Origin: Salinicoccus halitifaciens
GTDB taxonomy: Bacteria > Bacillota > Bacilli > Staphylococcales > Salinicoccaceae
NCBI RefSeq assembly: GCF_021026095.1
Contig: NZ_JAJNCU010000005.1
Location: forward strand, 183,433-247,432
Reading direction: 5' to 3'
Length of the DNA: 64,000 nt
A program made the translations under genes and the position numbers. This document shows, piece after piece, positions 49,632 to 58,557 of the stretch. The stretch's first letter is position 1; every line of letters begins with the position of its first letter. The notes under the pieces are model-generated. The model ran no database searches, was not told the DNA's origin, and saw nothing but the letters and a program-made list of their open reading frames with translations.

Positions 49632-50255
49632 TTACCATTCCTCTATATCTTCACGCACTTTATATGACAGGTTCTCTCCATGACGCTCTTTCAGGTTGTC
49701 TTCGACTTCCTTTAAAGACATCCCCTGGTGCTGCAGCATGACGAGGAGGTGGTACATCAGGTCACTCGTTTCATCGATGATCTCTTTTTTATCATCATTT
49801 TTTGCGGCAATCACGATCTCGGTCATTTCCTCGCCGCATTTTTTGAGTATCTTATCCAGCCCTTCATCGGTCAGATATTTGGTGTAGGACCCTTCTTCAG
49901 GATTCTGGATTTTATTTTCAACGATTTTTTCAAGGCTCTGCAGTGTGAAATGATCATCACCGAAGCAGCTCTGCGTGCCGAGGTGGCACGTTGGCCCGTG
50001 AGGTTCGACCTGGATGAGCAGTGCATCGTCATCGCAGTCGAGCGCCATGTCTTTGACCACCTGGATATGACCGCTTGTCTCTCCTTTTTTCCATAAACGC
50101 CCCTTGCTTCTGGAGTAGAACCATACGACTTTCTCTTCGACGGTCTTCTCATAGGCTTCTTCGTTCATGAAGCCGTTCATCAGCACCTGGCCGGTCCGCC
50201 AGTCCTGGAGTATGACGGAAAGCAGTCCGCCTCCCTTATCGAAATCGGGTCTCAT
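49632..50255 (-). CDS. hisIE: Bifunctional phosphoribosyl-AMP cyclohydrolase / phosphoribosyl-ATP pyrophosphatase
   Basis: A 207-residue fusion for steps 2 and 3 of histidine synthesis. The HisI part (1-110) has W-F-Y-S-R-S-K-G-R-L-W-K-K-G-E-T-S-G and the zinc-binding C-D-x-D plus H-x-G-x-x-S-C. The HisE part (about 115-207) has the helical MazG-like K-C-G-E-E-M-T-E and E-T-S-D-L-M-Y-H. Last gene of the his operon, overlapping hisF by 4 nt. Confidence 0.96.
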   Translation of the reverse strand: MRPDFDKGGGLLSVILQDWRTGQVLMNGFMNEEAYEKTVEEKVVWFYSRSKGRLWKKGETSGHIQVVKDMALDCDDDALLIQVEPHGPTCHLGTQSCFGDDHFTLQSLEKIVENKIQNPEEGSYTKYLTDEGLDKILKKCGEEMTEIVIAAKNDDKKEIIDETSDLMYHLLVMLQHQGMSLKEVEDNLKERHGENLSYKVREDIEEW

Positions 50256-51016
50256 GACAGCCTCACCTCAATCCCTTCCTCGTCAAGCGTCTCTTTAAGG
50301 TCGTTGATGCCGACTTCCTGGTTGTGGAAGATGGATGCGGCGAGTCCTGCGGAAATATCCGTCTCCTTGAACAACTCGACGAAATGGTCGATATTCCCCG
50401 CACCACCGCTTGCGATGATCGGGATGTCGACGAGTCCGACTGCTTCTTTTAAGAATTTGATATCGAACCCTTCTTTTACACCGTCATGGTCCATGCTTGT
50501 GATCAATAATTCCCCGGCACCGAGTTCCGCCGTCCGCTTCACCCAGTCGAATGCTTTGATGTCCGTGCTTTTACTGCCGCCGTGCGTGTGGACATAGTAA
50601 TCCCCACGCTCTTTGTCGTATTTCACGTCGATCGCCACACAGATGCACTGGCTGCCGAAAGTATCCGCCGCTTCCCTGATGAGTTCAGGGTTGTTGATCG
50701 CTGCCGAGTTGATGCTGACTTTGTCCGCACCGGCATTCAGAAGCTGGCGTATATCATTGACGCTTTTGATGCCGCCGCCGATGGTCAGCGGTATGAACAG
50801 TTCCTTTGCGGTTTCACGTATCACATCGAGCATGAGGTCATGCCCGTCCTGTGTCTTCGATATATCAAGGAACACCAGCTCATCCGCATTTTCGGCGTTG
50901 TAGCGTTTGGCGAGTTCCACCGGGTTGCCGACATCCCGGAGGCCCACAAAGTTCACGCCTTTGACGACCCGACCGTCTTTGACATCGAGGCACGGTATGA
51001 TTCTTTTCTTAATCAT
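50252..51016 (-). CDS. hisF: Imidazole glycerol phosphate synthase, cyclase subunit
   Basis: A 254-residue TIM barrel that with HisH makes imidazole glycerol phosphate and AICAR. The I-P-C-L-D-V-K-D-G-R-V-V-K-G opening and the second catalytic Asp in A-I-D-V-K are present. Phosphate-binding loops G-G-G-I and A-S-G-G-A-G are visible. It overlaps hisA by 4 nt. Confidence 0.97.
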   Translation of the reverse strand: MIKKRIIPCLDVKDGRVVKGVNFVGLRDVGNPVELAKRYNAENADELVFLDISKTQDGHDLMLDVIRETAKELFIPLTIGGGIKSVNDIRQLLNAGADKVSINSAAINNPELIREAADTFGSQCICVAIDVKYDKERGDYYVHTHGGSKSTDIKAFDWVKRTAELGAGELLITSMDHDGVKEGFDIKFLKEAVGLVDIPIIASGGAGNIDHFVELFKETDISAGLAASIFHNQEVGINDLKETLDEEGIEVRLS

Positions 51017-51714
51017 TTTATTCCCTCCCAGAACGCATCATTATGGCTCGCTTTTCCGACGATCGCATTTTCGATACCCATGGATTCTAGTCTTTCGAGA
51101 TCCGCCTTATTGCGGACGCCGCCGCTTGCGATGACGGTATGCCTTGTCAGGTCGTTGATCCGCTTCGTATTTTCAAAGTTCGGCCCCTGGTTCATGCCGT
51201 CCTTGTTGATGTCCGTATAGATGATGCCTGCAAGCGCGAGGTCCTCCACCTGACGAAGATAGTCATCGATTGTGATGTTGCTGTTCTCGGTCCAGCCGTT
51301 GACGTATATATCATTTTCTTTTGCGTCCACTCCGACGAAGACTCTGTCCGGATAACGGCCTGCGACTTCCTTCAGCCATTCGATATCCATGATCGCCCGT
51401 GTACCGAGTATGAAGTAGTCGATGCCGATCTCATCATAGATTTCAATCGTCTCCATGTTCCTCAAACCGCCGCCGATCTGCAGCGGCCGGTCGGTCAGGT
51501 TTTTCAGCTTCTTGATGATTGTCGTCTCCAGTGCGTTCTGCTTCAATGCACCCATCAGATCCACGATATGGATCCTTGCGACCTGTTCAAAAGTCGAATA
51601 AAACTGCACCGCTTCCTCAGGCGTCCGCTTCATCGCCGTCTTCTGTTCATAGTCGCCCTGGGTGAGGCGCACGTTCTGACCGTCTATAATATCCACTGCC
51701 GGGATAATGTTCAT
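51013..51714 (-). CDS. hisA: ProFAR isomerase
   Basis: A 233-residue TIM-barrel isomerase (1-(5-phosphoribosyl)-5-[(5-phosphoribosylamino)methylideneamino]imidazole-4-carboxamide isomerase). It opens I-I-P-A-V-D-I-I-D-G-Q-N-V-R-L and has Q-I-G-G-G-L-R and T-D-I-N-K-D-G-M. Homologous to HisF. Overlaps hisH by 4 nt. Confidence 0.96.
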   Translation of the reverse strand: MNIIPAVDIIDGQNVRLTQGDYEQKTAMKRTPEEAVQFYSTFEQVARIHIVDLMGALKQNALETTIIKKLKNLTDRPLQIGGGLRNMETIEIYDEIGIDYFILGTRAIMDIEWLKEVAGRYPDRVFVGVDAKENDIYVNGWTENSNITIDDYLRQVEDLALAGIIYTDINKDGMNQGPNFENTKRINDLTRHTVIASGGVRNKADLERLESMGIENAIVGKASHNDAFWEGIK

Positions 51715-52289
51715 AGAAATCCTCCTTTGATTGCCGTTCTTAATATATCGAGACCCGCTTCCCCCGATTTTTCGGGGTGGAACTGGATGCCGATGATGCT
51801 GCCATGCTGTGCCACGGCCGGTATGTCGATGCCGTATTCAGATGTTGCGATGATATCCGGCGACCCGGTGACCATGAAGCTGTGTATGAAATAAACATCT
51901 TTTTGATCAAGCGGGGTGCAACCACTGTCCAAAGTGTTCCAGCCGAGATGCGGCACGGGATGCCCCGCATCAATCCGCTCCACGGTCCCTTTCAGGAGTC
52001 CGAGCCCATCGGCATCACCTTCTGCGCTGTGTTCAAACAGCAGCTGCATGCCGAGGCAGATGCCGATCATGGGTTTCTCCTGTGCAAGTGTGATCAGATC
52101 TTCCTTGATGCCGAGCCTTTCAATCGTCTTCATCGCTTCCCCGAAGTGGCCGACGCCGGGCAGGATGATTGTATCGCAGGACATGAGATCTTCTTTCCTG
52201 CTGGATAATATATAATCTTCATCGAATTTTTCCAGAGCATTTTTGATGTTTTGGATATTTCCCAGGGAATAATCGACGATGCCTATCAT
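51711..52289 (-). CDS. hisH: Imidazole glycerol phosphate synthase, glutaminase subunit
   Basis: A 192-residue class I glutamine amidotransferase giving ammonia to HisF. The nucleophile Cys lies in G-I-C-L-G-M-Q-L-L-F-E (about residues 77-87), and the His-Glu pair in I-Q-F-H-P-E-K-S. The D-Y-S-L-G-N opening is typical. Overlaps both neighbours by 4 nt. Confidence 0.97.
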   Translation of the reverse strand: MIGIVDYSLGNIQNIKNALEKFDEDYILSSRKEDLMSCDTIILPGVGHFGEAMKTIERLGIKEDLITLAQEKPMIGICLGMQLLFEHSAEGDADGLGLLKGTVERIDAGHPVPHLGWNTLDSGCTPLDQKDVYFIHSFMVTGSPDIIATSEYGIDIPAVAQHGSIIGIQFHPEKSGEAGLDILRTAIKGGFL

Positions 52290-52864
52290 TCAATGACACC
52301 CTTGGAAGAAGGGACACCTGAAGCACTTTCCTGCAGTGCCGCTTTCAGGCTGCGTGCGAAAGCTTTGAATATCGCTTCGATTTCATGGTGCGTATTGCCG
52401 CCTTTAAGCAGATCCACATGAAGCGTCATGCGGCTGTTCATGCTGACGGCATTGAAGAACTCCATCACGAGCTCTGTATCAAAACCGCCGACTGTTTCCC
52501 GTGAAAACTCTGCCTGGAAATTCATATGCGGGCGGCCGGATAAATCAAGGACGACGCGTGCCAGCGATTCATCCATCGGTATATACGTCGTGCCGTACCT
52601 CTGGTACGAAGCCTTATCGACATAGAGCTCCCGGATCAGCTGACCGATAATGATGCCCACATCTTCCACGGTATGGTGGTCGTCCACTTCGATGTCACCG
52701 TCCGCTTCGATATGGAAATATAATTCGGAGTGAAAAGAGAGCAGGGTCAGCATATGATCAAAGAAACCGACTTTTGTTGAAATGCTGGATTCCTTGAAGG
52801 ATCTCTCATCATCCAATATGACTTTCACTTTAGTTTCTTTTGTGATCCGTTCTTTTTCATACAT
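52286..52864 (-). CDS. hisB: Imidazoleglycerol-phosphate dehydratase
   Basis: A 192-residue monofunctional dehydratase. The Mn-binding motifs D-H-H-T-V-E-D and H-H-E-I-E-A-I-F-K are visible, as is G-F-F-D-H-M-L near the start. There is no fused histidinol-phosphatase domain, and no separate one is encoded in this operon. Overlaps hisC by 8 nt. Confidence 0.97.
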   Translation of the reverse strand: MYEKERITKETKVKVILDDERSFKESSISTKVGFFDHMLTLLSFHSELYFHIEADGDIEVDDHHTVEDVGIIIGQLIRELYVDKASYQRYGTTYIPMDESLARVVLDLSGRPHMNFQAEFSRETVGGFDTELVMEFFNAVSMNSRMTLHVDLLKGGNTHHEIEAIFKAFARSLKAALQESASGVPSSKGVIE

Positions 52865-53843
52865 GTTGATGACTCCATTCTGTAATGAGTTTATTTAAAC
52901 CGTCATAGTCCTCATGCCTGATGATTGAATATCTGACGACATCCTTCAGTGATTCATCGTTATACATTCTGCACCTGTAGCCGTTCTCCATAAGATGGCG
53001 GCCGAGCGCCACTGCATTCTCCCCGTATGTGAAGACGAAGTTCGTATAGGATTCCACGACATTCACTTTATCACTGACTTTATTAAAAGCTGATTCGAGC
53101 ATTTCCTTCGATTTCTTCTGATAATCGATGAAATCGGCAAGATGCGCTCTATCTTCAAAGATTTTGGATGCCATGTTCAACGACAGTGAATTGACGGGGT
53201 AGGGGTGGTTGATGCGCGTCACTTTCCTGAAAGCTTCACCTTCCGCAATCACGATGCCGACCCGGAGGCCTGCGACACCGTACATCTTGCTTAAAGTCCG
53301 GATGATCAGGACGTGCTCACCCTGCGGCTTATCAAAATCCGGACCGAACTCGGCATATGCTTCATCGATGATGAGATAGCCGCCTGCGCGCTGCATCGCC
53401 GCCGACAGCTTTTCAAGCGCCTCATATGTAAAGAGCTGGCCTGTCGGGTTGTGCGGCATGGAAATCAGGAATAAGGAAGGTTTTTCCTCATCTATCCTCT
53501 CCACGACCGCATCGAAATCAAAACGGTAATCCGCATTGCACGGCACCGTGGTGAACTTTGCATCGATCTGTTCTGCGTATTCCTTATACATCACAAAATC
53601 AGGGGCGACGGTCATGACGCCGTTCTCTCCGAGTGTCATGACCGCCTTCTGGATCCACTCATCCGAGCCGTTCGCGACTTCAATAGTGTCCGGACTTATA
53701 TTGTAATGATCCGCATAGAGCTGTTTGAAGCGGTCTATTTCCGCACTTGGATACTCGTTGATTTTTGTGTTGGATATTACCTCCATCATCGCTTCTTCCG
53801 ACAATGGTGAAATTGGACTCGTATTCCTGTCCATGATGATCAT
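52857..53843 (-). CDS. hisC: Histidinol-phosphate aminotransferase
   Basis: A 328-residue fold-type I PLP aminotransferase. The PLP lysine lies in T-L-S-K-M-Y-G-V-A-G-L-R-V-G, with upstream M-P-H-N-P-T-G-Q and D-E-A-Y-A-E-F. A little shorter than the roughly 350-360 residues common in other bacteria, as in staphylococci. Lies 4 nt after hisD. Confidence 0.94.
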   Translation of the reverse strand: MIIMDRNTSPISPLSEEAMMEVISNTKINEYPSAEIDRFKQLYADHYNISPDTIEVANGSDEWIQKAVMTLGENGVMTVAPDFVMYKEYAEQIDAKFTTVPCNADYRFDFDAVVERIDEEKPSLFLISMPHNPTGQLFTYEALEKLSAAMQRAGGYLIIDEAYAEFGPDFDKPQGEHVLIIRTLSKMYGVAGLRVGIVIAEGEAFRKVTRINHPYPVNSLSLNMASKIFEDRAHLADFIDYQKKSKEMLESAFNKVSDKVNVVESYTNFVFTYGENAVALGRHLMENGYRCRMYNDESLKDVVRYSIIRHEDYDGLNKLITEWSHQHV

Positions 53844-53847
53844 GAAA

Positions 53848-55083
53848 TCACTCCGTTCTAATTTTCAATGACTGATAATGTGCATCAAGCGCTTCCCGTT
53901 TCGCCACGGTCATCGCAGGTTTTGCGATATCATCGAACGTTTCCTTCTCAAGCGAAATCACCGCATGGCTCGTCAGGAAATCGTTGACGTTCAGCCCGTG
54001 GCTGAAACGTCCGGTGCGGTCCGTCGGAAGGACGTGTGACGGACCTGCCGCATAATCCCCGATCGCTTCAGGTGAATAGGGGCCTTCAAAAACCGCGCCT
54101 GCATATTTAATGTTCCGGATGATCATGCCGGAATCCTTATGCTGCACGGAAACATGCTCCGGTGCGATGTAGTTGACGAGATCGATCAATGCCTCCCTTG
54201 AATCCACAACGGCAAAATGATTGTTTTCAACAGATGCCCTGATGATTTCCGCACGCGGCTGCGCATCCATCATTTCATTAAGCCTGCTTTCGATTCGGTC
54301 GATGATCCCGGCGTCTTCGCTCAAGAGGAACGTGCGCGCGTTCGCATCGTGTTCCGCCTGGGCGAAGATGTCGTAGACGATTGAATCGACATCCACCTCT
54401 TCATCGACATACAGGAGGATCTCGCTCGGTCCGGCAATCATGTCGATGCCGGTCTGCCCGAACAGCAGCCTTTTGGCAAGCGCGACATAGTAGTTGCCCG
54501 GCCCGACGATCTTATCGACTTTCGGTATCGTCTCGGTGCCGTAGGCGAGGGCGGCGACGGCCTGCGCGCCGCCGACCGTGTAGACGTTCTCCACACCGCA
54601 TAAATAAAGGGCCGCAAAAGTGATGTTGTTATCTTCAAACGTCGGTGTCACCACATGGATTTCATCCACCCCTGCTGCGAGTGCCGGCACGACCGTCATC
54701 AGGACGCTTGATGGGTAGAGCGCCCGGCCGCCGGGCACGTAGACGCCGACTTTCTCGATCGGATGGTAGACGTATTTGAATTCCCCGTCGTCCTGATCGG
54801 AATATTTAATCGTTGTCTGGTAGTCTTCAATCCGCTTTTTGATCGTTTCAAGCGCCTGCTTCTCTTCATCAGGGAGCGATTCGAAACTTTCCTTAAGTTT
54901 TTCGGCGGACACTTTGAAATCATCCAGAGCGATGCCATCAAACCGTTCGGTGTAGTCTTTCAGCGCCTGGTCTTTATTCTGCTTTACATTTTCTATGATT
55001 TTGATGACATCGGCCATGCCTTCAAAACTCTGATTCTGGACATATTTTTCTTCAAACACTTTCCTGAATTCCAAAGCATCCAT
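53848..55083 (-). CDS. hisD: Histidinol dehydrogenase
   Basis: A 411-residue zinc- and NAD-dependent dehydrogenase for the last two steps. Typical stretches are Y-V-P-G-G-R-A-L-Y-P-S-S-V, G-P-G-N-Y-Y-V-A-L-A-K-R-L, A-G-P-S-E-I-L and A-Q-A-E-H-D. The start shares one base with the hisG stop (TGATG). Confidence 0.97.
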   Translation of the reverse strand: MDALEFRKVFEEKYVQNQSFEGMADVIKIIENVKQNKDQALKDYTERFDGIALDDFKVSAEKLKESFESLPDEEKQALETIKKRIEDYQTTIKYSDQDDGEFKYVYHPIEKVGVYVPGGRALYPSSVLMTVVPALAAGVDEIHVVTPTFEDNNITFAALYLCGVENVYTVGGAQAVAALAYGTETIPKVDKIVGPGNYYVALAKRLLFGQTGIDMIAGPSEILLYVDEEVDVDSIVYDIFAQAEHDANARTFLLSEDAGIIDRIESRLNEMMDAQPRAEIIRASVENNHFAVVDSREALIDLVNYIAPEHVSVQHKDSGMIIRNIKYAGAVFEGPYSPEAIGDYAAGPSHVLPTDRTGRFSHGLNVNDFLTSHAVISLEKETFDDIAKPAMTVAKREALDAHYQSLKIRTE

Positions 55084-55685
55084 CAGAACACCCCGATTTC
55101 CGTTAAAAATTTATAGATTTCATCCTCTTTCGTATAGAAGGTCCTTTTATTGGCGATCAGGCGTGCATGGATCTCAAGGATCTTCTCATATTCGATCAGG
55201 CCGTTATCCTTCAACGTGTTGCCTGTCTGGACGATGTCGACGATGCCGTCGGTCAGCCCGAGCAGCGGTGCAAGCTCGACGGAACCGTTGAGGTGCACGA
55301 GTGAGACATCCATCTTCTTTTCCCTGAAATATTTCGAGGCGACATTCGTATACTTCGTGGCGATCGTCCTGAACTCACCCTGATCGGGCAGGCCGGCCAC
55401 GGAGAAATGGCAGTCTCCGAAAGGGAGCTGGGAGACGTTCAGTATATTGAAGGTGTCCTCTTCTATAATATCAGAACCCACGATGCCGATATCCGCAACG
55501 CCGCTTTCAACGTAGGTCGGCACGTCCGGACCTTTTGCGAAGATGAACTTCACATTATCGACGATCGTGTAGAGTGAGCGGGTATCTTCCGACAATGGCT
55601 CGATGTACTGGTGTAAATCATTATCTTTCAGATACGCCGTAAAATCTTTATATAATCTGCCTTTGGTCAACGCTACAGTAATCAT
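55083..55685 (-). CDS. hisG: ATP phosphoribosyltransferase, short form
   Basis: A 200-residue catalytic subunit of the short HisG type without the C-terminal regulatory domain, so it needs HisZ, which is encoded just upstream. The PRPP loop region D-G-I-V-D-I-V-Q-T-G-N-T-L is clear. It catalyses the committed step and is inhibited by histidine through HisZ. Overlaps hisZ by 4 nt. Confidence 0.96.
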   Translation of the reverse strand: MITVALTKGRLYKDFTAYLKDNDLHQYIEPLSEDTRSLYTIVDNVKFIFAKGPDVPTYVESGVADIGIVGSDIIEEDTFNILNVSQLPFGDCHFSVAGLPDQGEFRTIATKYTNVASKYFREKKMDVSLVHLNGSVELAPLLGLTDGIVDIVQTGNTLKDNGLIEYEKILEIHARLIANKRTFYTKEDEIYKFLTEIGVF

Positions 55686-56485
55686 AACAAACCTCCATTC
55701 GAAAGATTCACAGCGATGCCGAATGCGCTGCTGTTGTATTCGCCACCGCTGATCAACGGATAATCATGGTTCAAAAACACCTGGAAATAAAAGCCGTTGT
55801 AGTAGGACTGCGGTGAGCGGAACGAGAGATCGAGGATGAACTTCATATTGTACTCCGCGAGATGGCTTCTCAAATGATTGATGAAGTCAAGTTCCTCACT
55901 GTTTTGGAATTCATCATTGATGATGTCGATCTGATCACTCACTTTTGCCGTCATCAGCACCGTGAGCGGGTGGTCTTCACCGAGCATTTTTCTGATCTCG
56001 GATATGTTCTTCTCATAGATCAAATCTTTAATGGAGATGTCCAGGTCGTATTTCTCAACATAAAGGTCAAGGAGCTTATCATTGTTCACGACGACCGCCC
56101 TGAAATTGTCGGGCGTTTTATTTTTGAAGAACGAGAGATGCATATCGATGCTCTTTAAAACCTCCGCCTCCTCGGGACCGTACAGCTCAACCCCGGCCTG
56201 ATAAAACGTTTCGTAGCCTCTCACGACCGGGCCGAAATATCCAAACATGCGGTGACTGAGATGGAAATTTTCATTGTAGTTCAAAAGGGAACGCGTCCAG
56301 TCGCTGCGGATCGACATCAGCTGTTCATTTCTTTCAAAAATGATCGTCGACGGGTGATGTTCTTTATCTTCAATATAAAAAGGTTCCACCATATTCATAT
56401 CCACAAGGTGGTAACCTTCACGGTCAAGCAGCTCTGTATAATCCTGTGCGAGCTTCAAGCGGTTGATGATCAATGTGTTCTCCAT
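55682..56485 (-). CDS. hisZ: ATP phosphoribosyltransferase regulatory subunit
   Basis: A 267-residue histidyl-tRNA-synthetase-like protein lacking the anticodon-binding domain. It is the histidine-sensing subunit of the HisG-HisZ complex. Class II synthetase-like pieces (S-D-W-T-R-S-L near residue 64-70, F-G-Y-F-G-P-V-V-R) are visible, while sequence is otherwise diverged and shorter than the typical 380-400 residues. ATG 56485 with AAAGGAG 8 nt upstream is preferred to TTG 56491. First gene of the his operon. Confidence 0.9.
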   Translation of the reverse strand: MENTLIINRLKLAQDYTELLDREGYHLVDMNMVEPFYIEDKEHHPSTIIFERNEQLMSIRSDWTRSLLNYNENFHLSHRMFGYFGPVVRGYETFYQAGVELYGPEEAEVLKSIDMHLSFFKNKTPDNFRAVVVNNDKLLDLYVEKYDLDISIKDLIYEKNISEIRKMLGEDHPLTVLMTAKVSDQIDIINDEFQNSEELDFINHLRSHLAEYNMKFILDLSFRSPQSYYNGFYFQVFLNHDYPLISGGEYNSSAFGIAVNLSNGGLL

Positions 56486-56503
56486 ATCCAATCTCCTTTA
56501 ACA

Positions 56504-56606
56504 CTTTAGCGTAGTGAAGAATAACTAATAAATCTGATAGTAACAAAGATAACCCGAAGATGCAAGGATTCGGCGAAAAATAGTTTAACGCTTTAATTCG
56601 CTAAAG
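56504..56606. promoter_or_regulatory. his operon promoter and candidate HisR boxes
   Basis: On the minus strand TTGCAT (56565-56560) and TACTAT (56542-56537), 17 nt apart, form a strong hisZ promoter. CTTTAGCG (56504-56511) and its inverted copy CGCTAAAG (56599-56606) flank the region, the latter inside TTTAACG-N8-CGCTAAAG and overlapping the likely yerC -35. They are candidate sites for the YerC/HisR repressor. Confidence 0.65.
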
Positions 56607-56642
56607 TAATTTGATAAAATGATGCTAATGGAGGGAACCTTT

Positions 56643-56930
56643 ATGCAAATAGATAATATCAGAGGTCAGGAACTCGACGACCTGTTCGAAGGTATTTTAA
56701 AGCTCGAAAACCTCGATGACTGCTACCATTTCTTTGACGACCTGTGTACAACGAATGAACTGATCGCCCTCAAGCAGAGATTCCAGGTCGCCAAAATGAT
56801 CAAAGAAGGCCAGACATACCAGAAAGTCCAGGACAAGACCGGTGCATCCAGTGCGACCGTATCCCGCGTGAAACGCTGCCTCGATTACGGCAGCGACGGC
56901 TACCACAGGGTCATCGACCGGTTCGACTGA
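56643..56930 (+). CDS. yerC: YerC/YecD family TrpR-like regulator (candidate HisR)
   Basis: A 95-residue all-helical protein of the TrpR superfamily. The helix-turn-helix spans about 44-75, with T-N-E-L-I-A-L-K-Q-R-F-Q-V-A and S-S-A-T-V-S-R-V-K-R-C-L. It is divergent from the his operon. Comparative genomics in Bacillota assigns members of this family to histidine-responsive repression (HisR), which agrees with the inverted CTTTAGCG boxes between the genes. ATG 56643 (GGAGGG 7 nt upstream) rather than upstream ATG 56619. Confidence 0.87.
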   Translation: MQIDNIRGQELDDLFEGILKLENLDDCYHFFDDLCTTNELIALKQRFQVAKMIKEGQTYQKVQDKTGASSATVSRVKRCLDYGSDGYHRVIDRFD

Positions 56931-57003
56931 TTTTCATGGACGTGTTTAACTGATCGGCGCAGAAGGTAAAGTGGAATAAGTATCCTATGGAGGTGACCGA
57001 TTC

Positions 57004-57273
57004 ATGAGTGGCGTAAAAGAACAGGCCCAAAAATTGGACGGCTGGGAGCTCGACGGTGAAAAGCTGAAGAAAACCTACAAGTTTGACAAATACCTAGACG
57101 GAATCGAATTCGTAAGTAAACTCGGCGTCTATGCCGAGAGTGTTCAGCACCATCCCGGCATTTCGATTGACCATACGAACGTGACGATCACCTGGACGAC
57201 GTTCTCAAAGAAGGAACTGACCGAAAAGGATGTCGCCGGGGCCAAGGCAACGGATAATGTATTGAAAGCTTAA
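57004..57273 (+). CDS. phhB: Pterin-4a-carbinolamine dehydratase family protein
   Basis: An 89-residue single-domain PCD/DCoH-type protein. The signature pattern with H-H-P near the centre (V-Q-H-H-P, about residues 48-52) and the T-V/I-x-W-T-T stretch downstream is present. It dehydrates 4a-hydroxytetrahydrobiopterin during pterin recycling. No aromatic amino acid hydroxylase is nearby, so its physiological partner (perhaps molybdopterin or folate metabolism) is open. It has an AGGTG ribosome site. Confidence 0.85.
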   Translation: MSGVKEQAQKLDGWELDGEKLKKTYKFDKYLDGIEFVSKLGVYAESVQHHPGISIDHTNVTITWTTFSKKELTEKDVAGAKATDNVLKA

Positions 57274-57280
57274 AAAGAAG

Positions 57281-57316
57281 AGGAGCAGGATCCAATACGG
57301 ATTCTGCTCCTTTTTT
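57281..57316 (+). terminator. Terminator after the pterin dehydratase gene
   Basis: AGGAGCAGGATCC (57281-57293) pairs with GGATTCTGCTCCT (57299-57311), one G-T pair, followed by T6. Confidence 0.92.
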
Positions 57317-57384
57317 GTTGGCGATCATCTGTGAGTTTTCCGGGGGCTTGCCCGTTCCCGGAAAATGAACAGCCCAGCCGCCCT

Positions 57385-58557
57385 TTATTCAACTTCTTTT
57401 GCATAAATCTCACGGTCGAATGAGGTCAGTCTTTCAATCCCCGTCTCGGTCACCAAAATCGACTCGGTGATCGACACGCCGAAGTCTTCATACCACATGC
57501 CGGGCATGAAATGGAACACCATATTCGGCTCGAGTATCGAGTTATCGTTCTTACGGAAACTGATCGTGTGCTCGCCCCAGTCGGGTGGGTAGCTCAGGCC
57601 GATCGAGTAGCCGACCCTGGATTCTTTTTCATAACCGTATTTGGCAATGACGTTCGTCCAGACGCTGCTGACCTCGGCAGCTGTATGACCGGGTTTAATG
57701 AAAGCGAGCGTTTCCTCGATGCCTTCGAGTACTACTTTCCCGACATCCAGCACCCGGTCTTCGGCTTTTCCAAGCGATACGGTCCGCGCCATCGGGACGT
57801 TATAACGCCGGTACGCCCCGGCGATTTCAATCGTCACCAGATCTCCTTTCTTATAGCGTTGATCCGTCCATGTCAGATGCGGGCTGCCGGTCTGTTCGCC
57901 TGTCGGCAGCATCGGCACGATGGATGGATAGTCCCCGCCGAATGTATCGCTGCCGTATATCTGGGCGTTATAAATGGCGGCAGCCACATCATTCTCCCGG
58001 ACACCGACATCAATCCTGTCGTATGCCGCCTGCATCGCCTGTTCCACGATATAGGCAGCCTTCCGCATATAACTGATCTCCTTGTCGCTTTTGATCAGCC
58101 GCACCCAGCCGACGAGCCTGCCCGTGTCTTTCAGTTCCGCTTCGGGCAAGCCGATCAGCATGCGTTCATGACACTTGCCGGTATAATAAAAAGCATCGAG
58201 CTCCACGCCGATTTTACGGTCACCCTTACCTCTTTCGAGCAATACTTCCGCGATGTAATCAAATGGGTGTTTGATGGAGGACTGTACATAGTCGTCCGGA
58301 TAGTGCAGAATGTTTTCCGGTTTCATCCACGTCGTCAGCTCCGCACCTTTGGCATCCATTCCTCGGCCGATCCACAGCGGTTCCTTTTCATCGATGAAGA
58401 CGATGACCGCCTGATGCACGTAGAAGCTCCATGCGTTATAACCGGTGATATAGCACATATTCGAAGGATTCGAGAGCACCAGGACTTCCACCCCGTGCTG
58501 CAGCATACCCTGCTTCGTCCTGTTGAGCCTTGTTTTATATTCTTTCTTGGAGAACAT
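57385..58557 (-). CDS. doeA: M24-family ectoine-hydrolase-like protein (DoeA type)
   Basis: A 390-residue creatinase/aminopeptidase-P fold protein. Several stretches match what I recall of ectoine hydrolase DoeA: D/N-P-S-N-M-x-x-x-T-G-Y-x-x-W-S-F-Y-V-H-Q, G-G-D-Y-P-x-I-V-P-x-L-P-T-G, S/A-P-H-L-T-W and I-G-L-S-Y-P-P-D-W-G-E. Classic M24 metal ligands are not all kept (E-I-A-G-A-Y-R-R-Y replaces the Asp-rich segment), again as in DoeA. DoeA opens ectoine to N-alpha-acetyl-diaminobutyrate. No doeB lies in the window, so a related cyclic or peptide substrate cannot be excluded. Its start lies inside the end of the PLP gene (23-nt overlap). Confidence 0.78.
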   Translation of the reverse strand: MFSKKEYKTRLNRTKQGMLQHGVEVLVLSNPSNMCYITGYNAWSFYVHQAVIVFIDEKEPLWIGRGMDAKGAELTTWMKPENILHYPDDYVQSSIKHPFDYIAEVLLERGKGDRKIGVELDAFYYTGKCHERMLIGLPEAELKDTGRLVGWVRLIKSDKEISYMRKAAYIVEQAMQAAYDRIDVGVRENDVAAAIYNAQIYGSDTFGGDYPSIVPMLPTGEQTGSPHLTWTDQRYKKGDLVTIEIAGAYRRYNVPMARTVSLGKAEDRVLDVGKVVLEGIEETLAFIKPGHTAAEVSSVWTNVIAKYGYEKESRVGYSIGLSYPPDWGEHTISFRKNDNSILEPNMVFHFMPGMWYEDFGVSITESILVTETGIERLTSFDREIYAKEVE

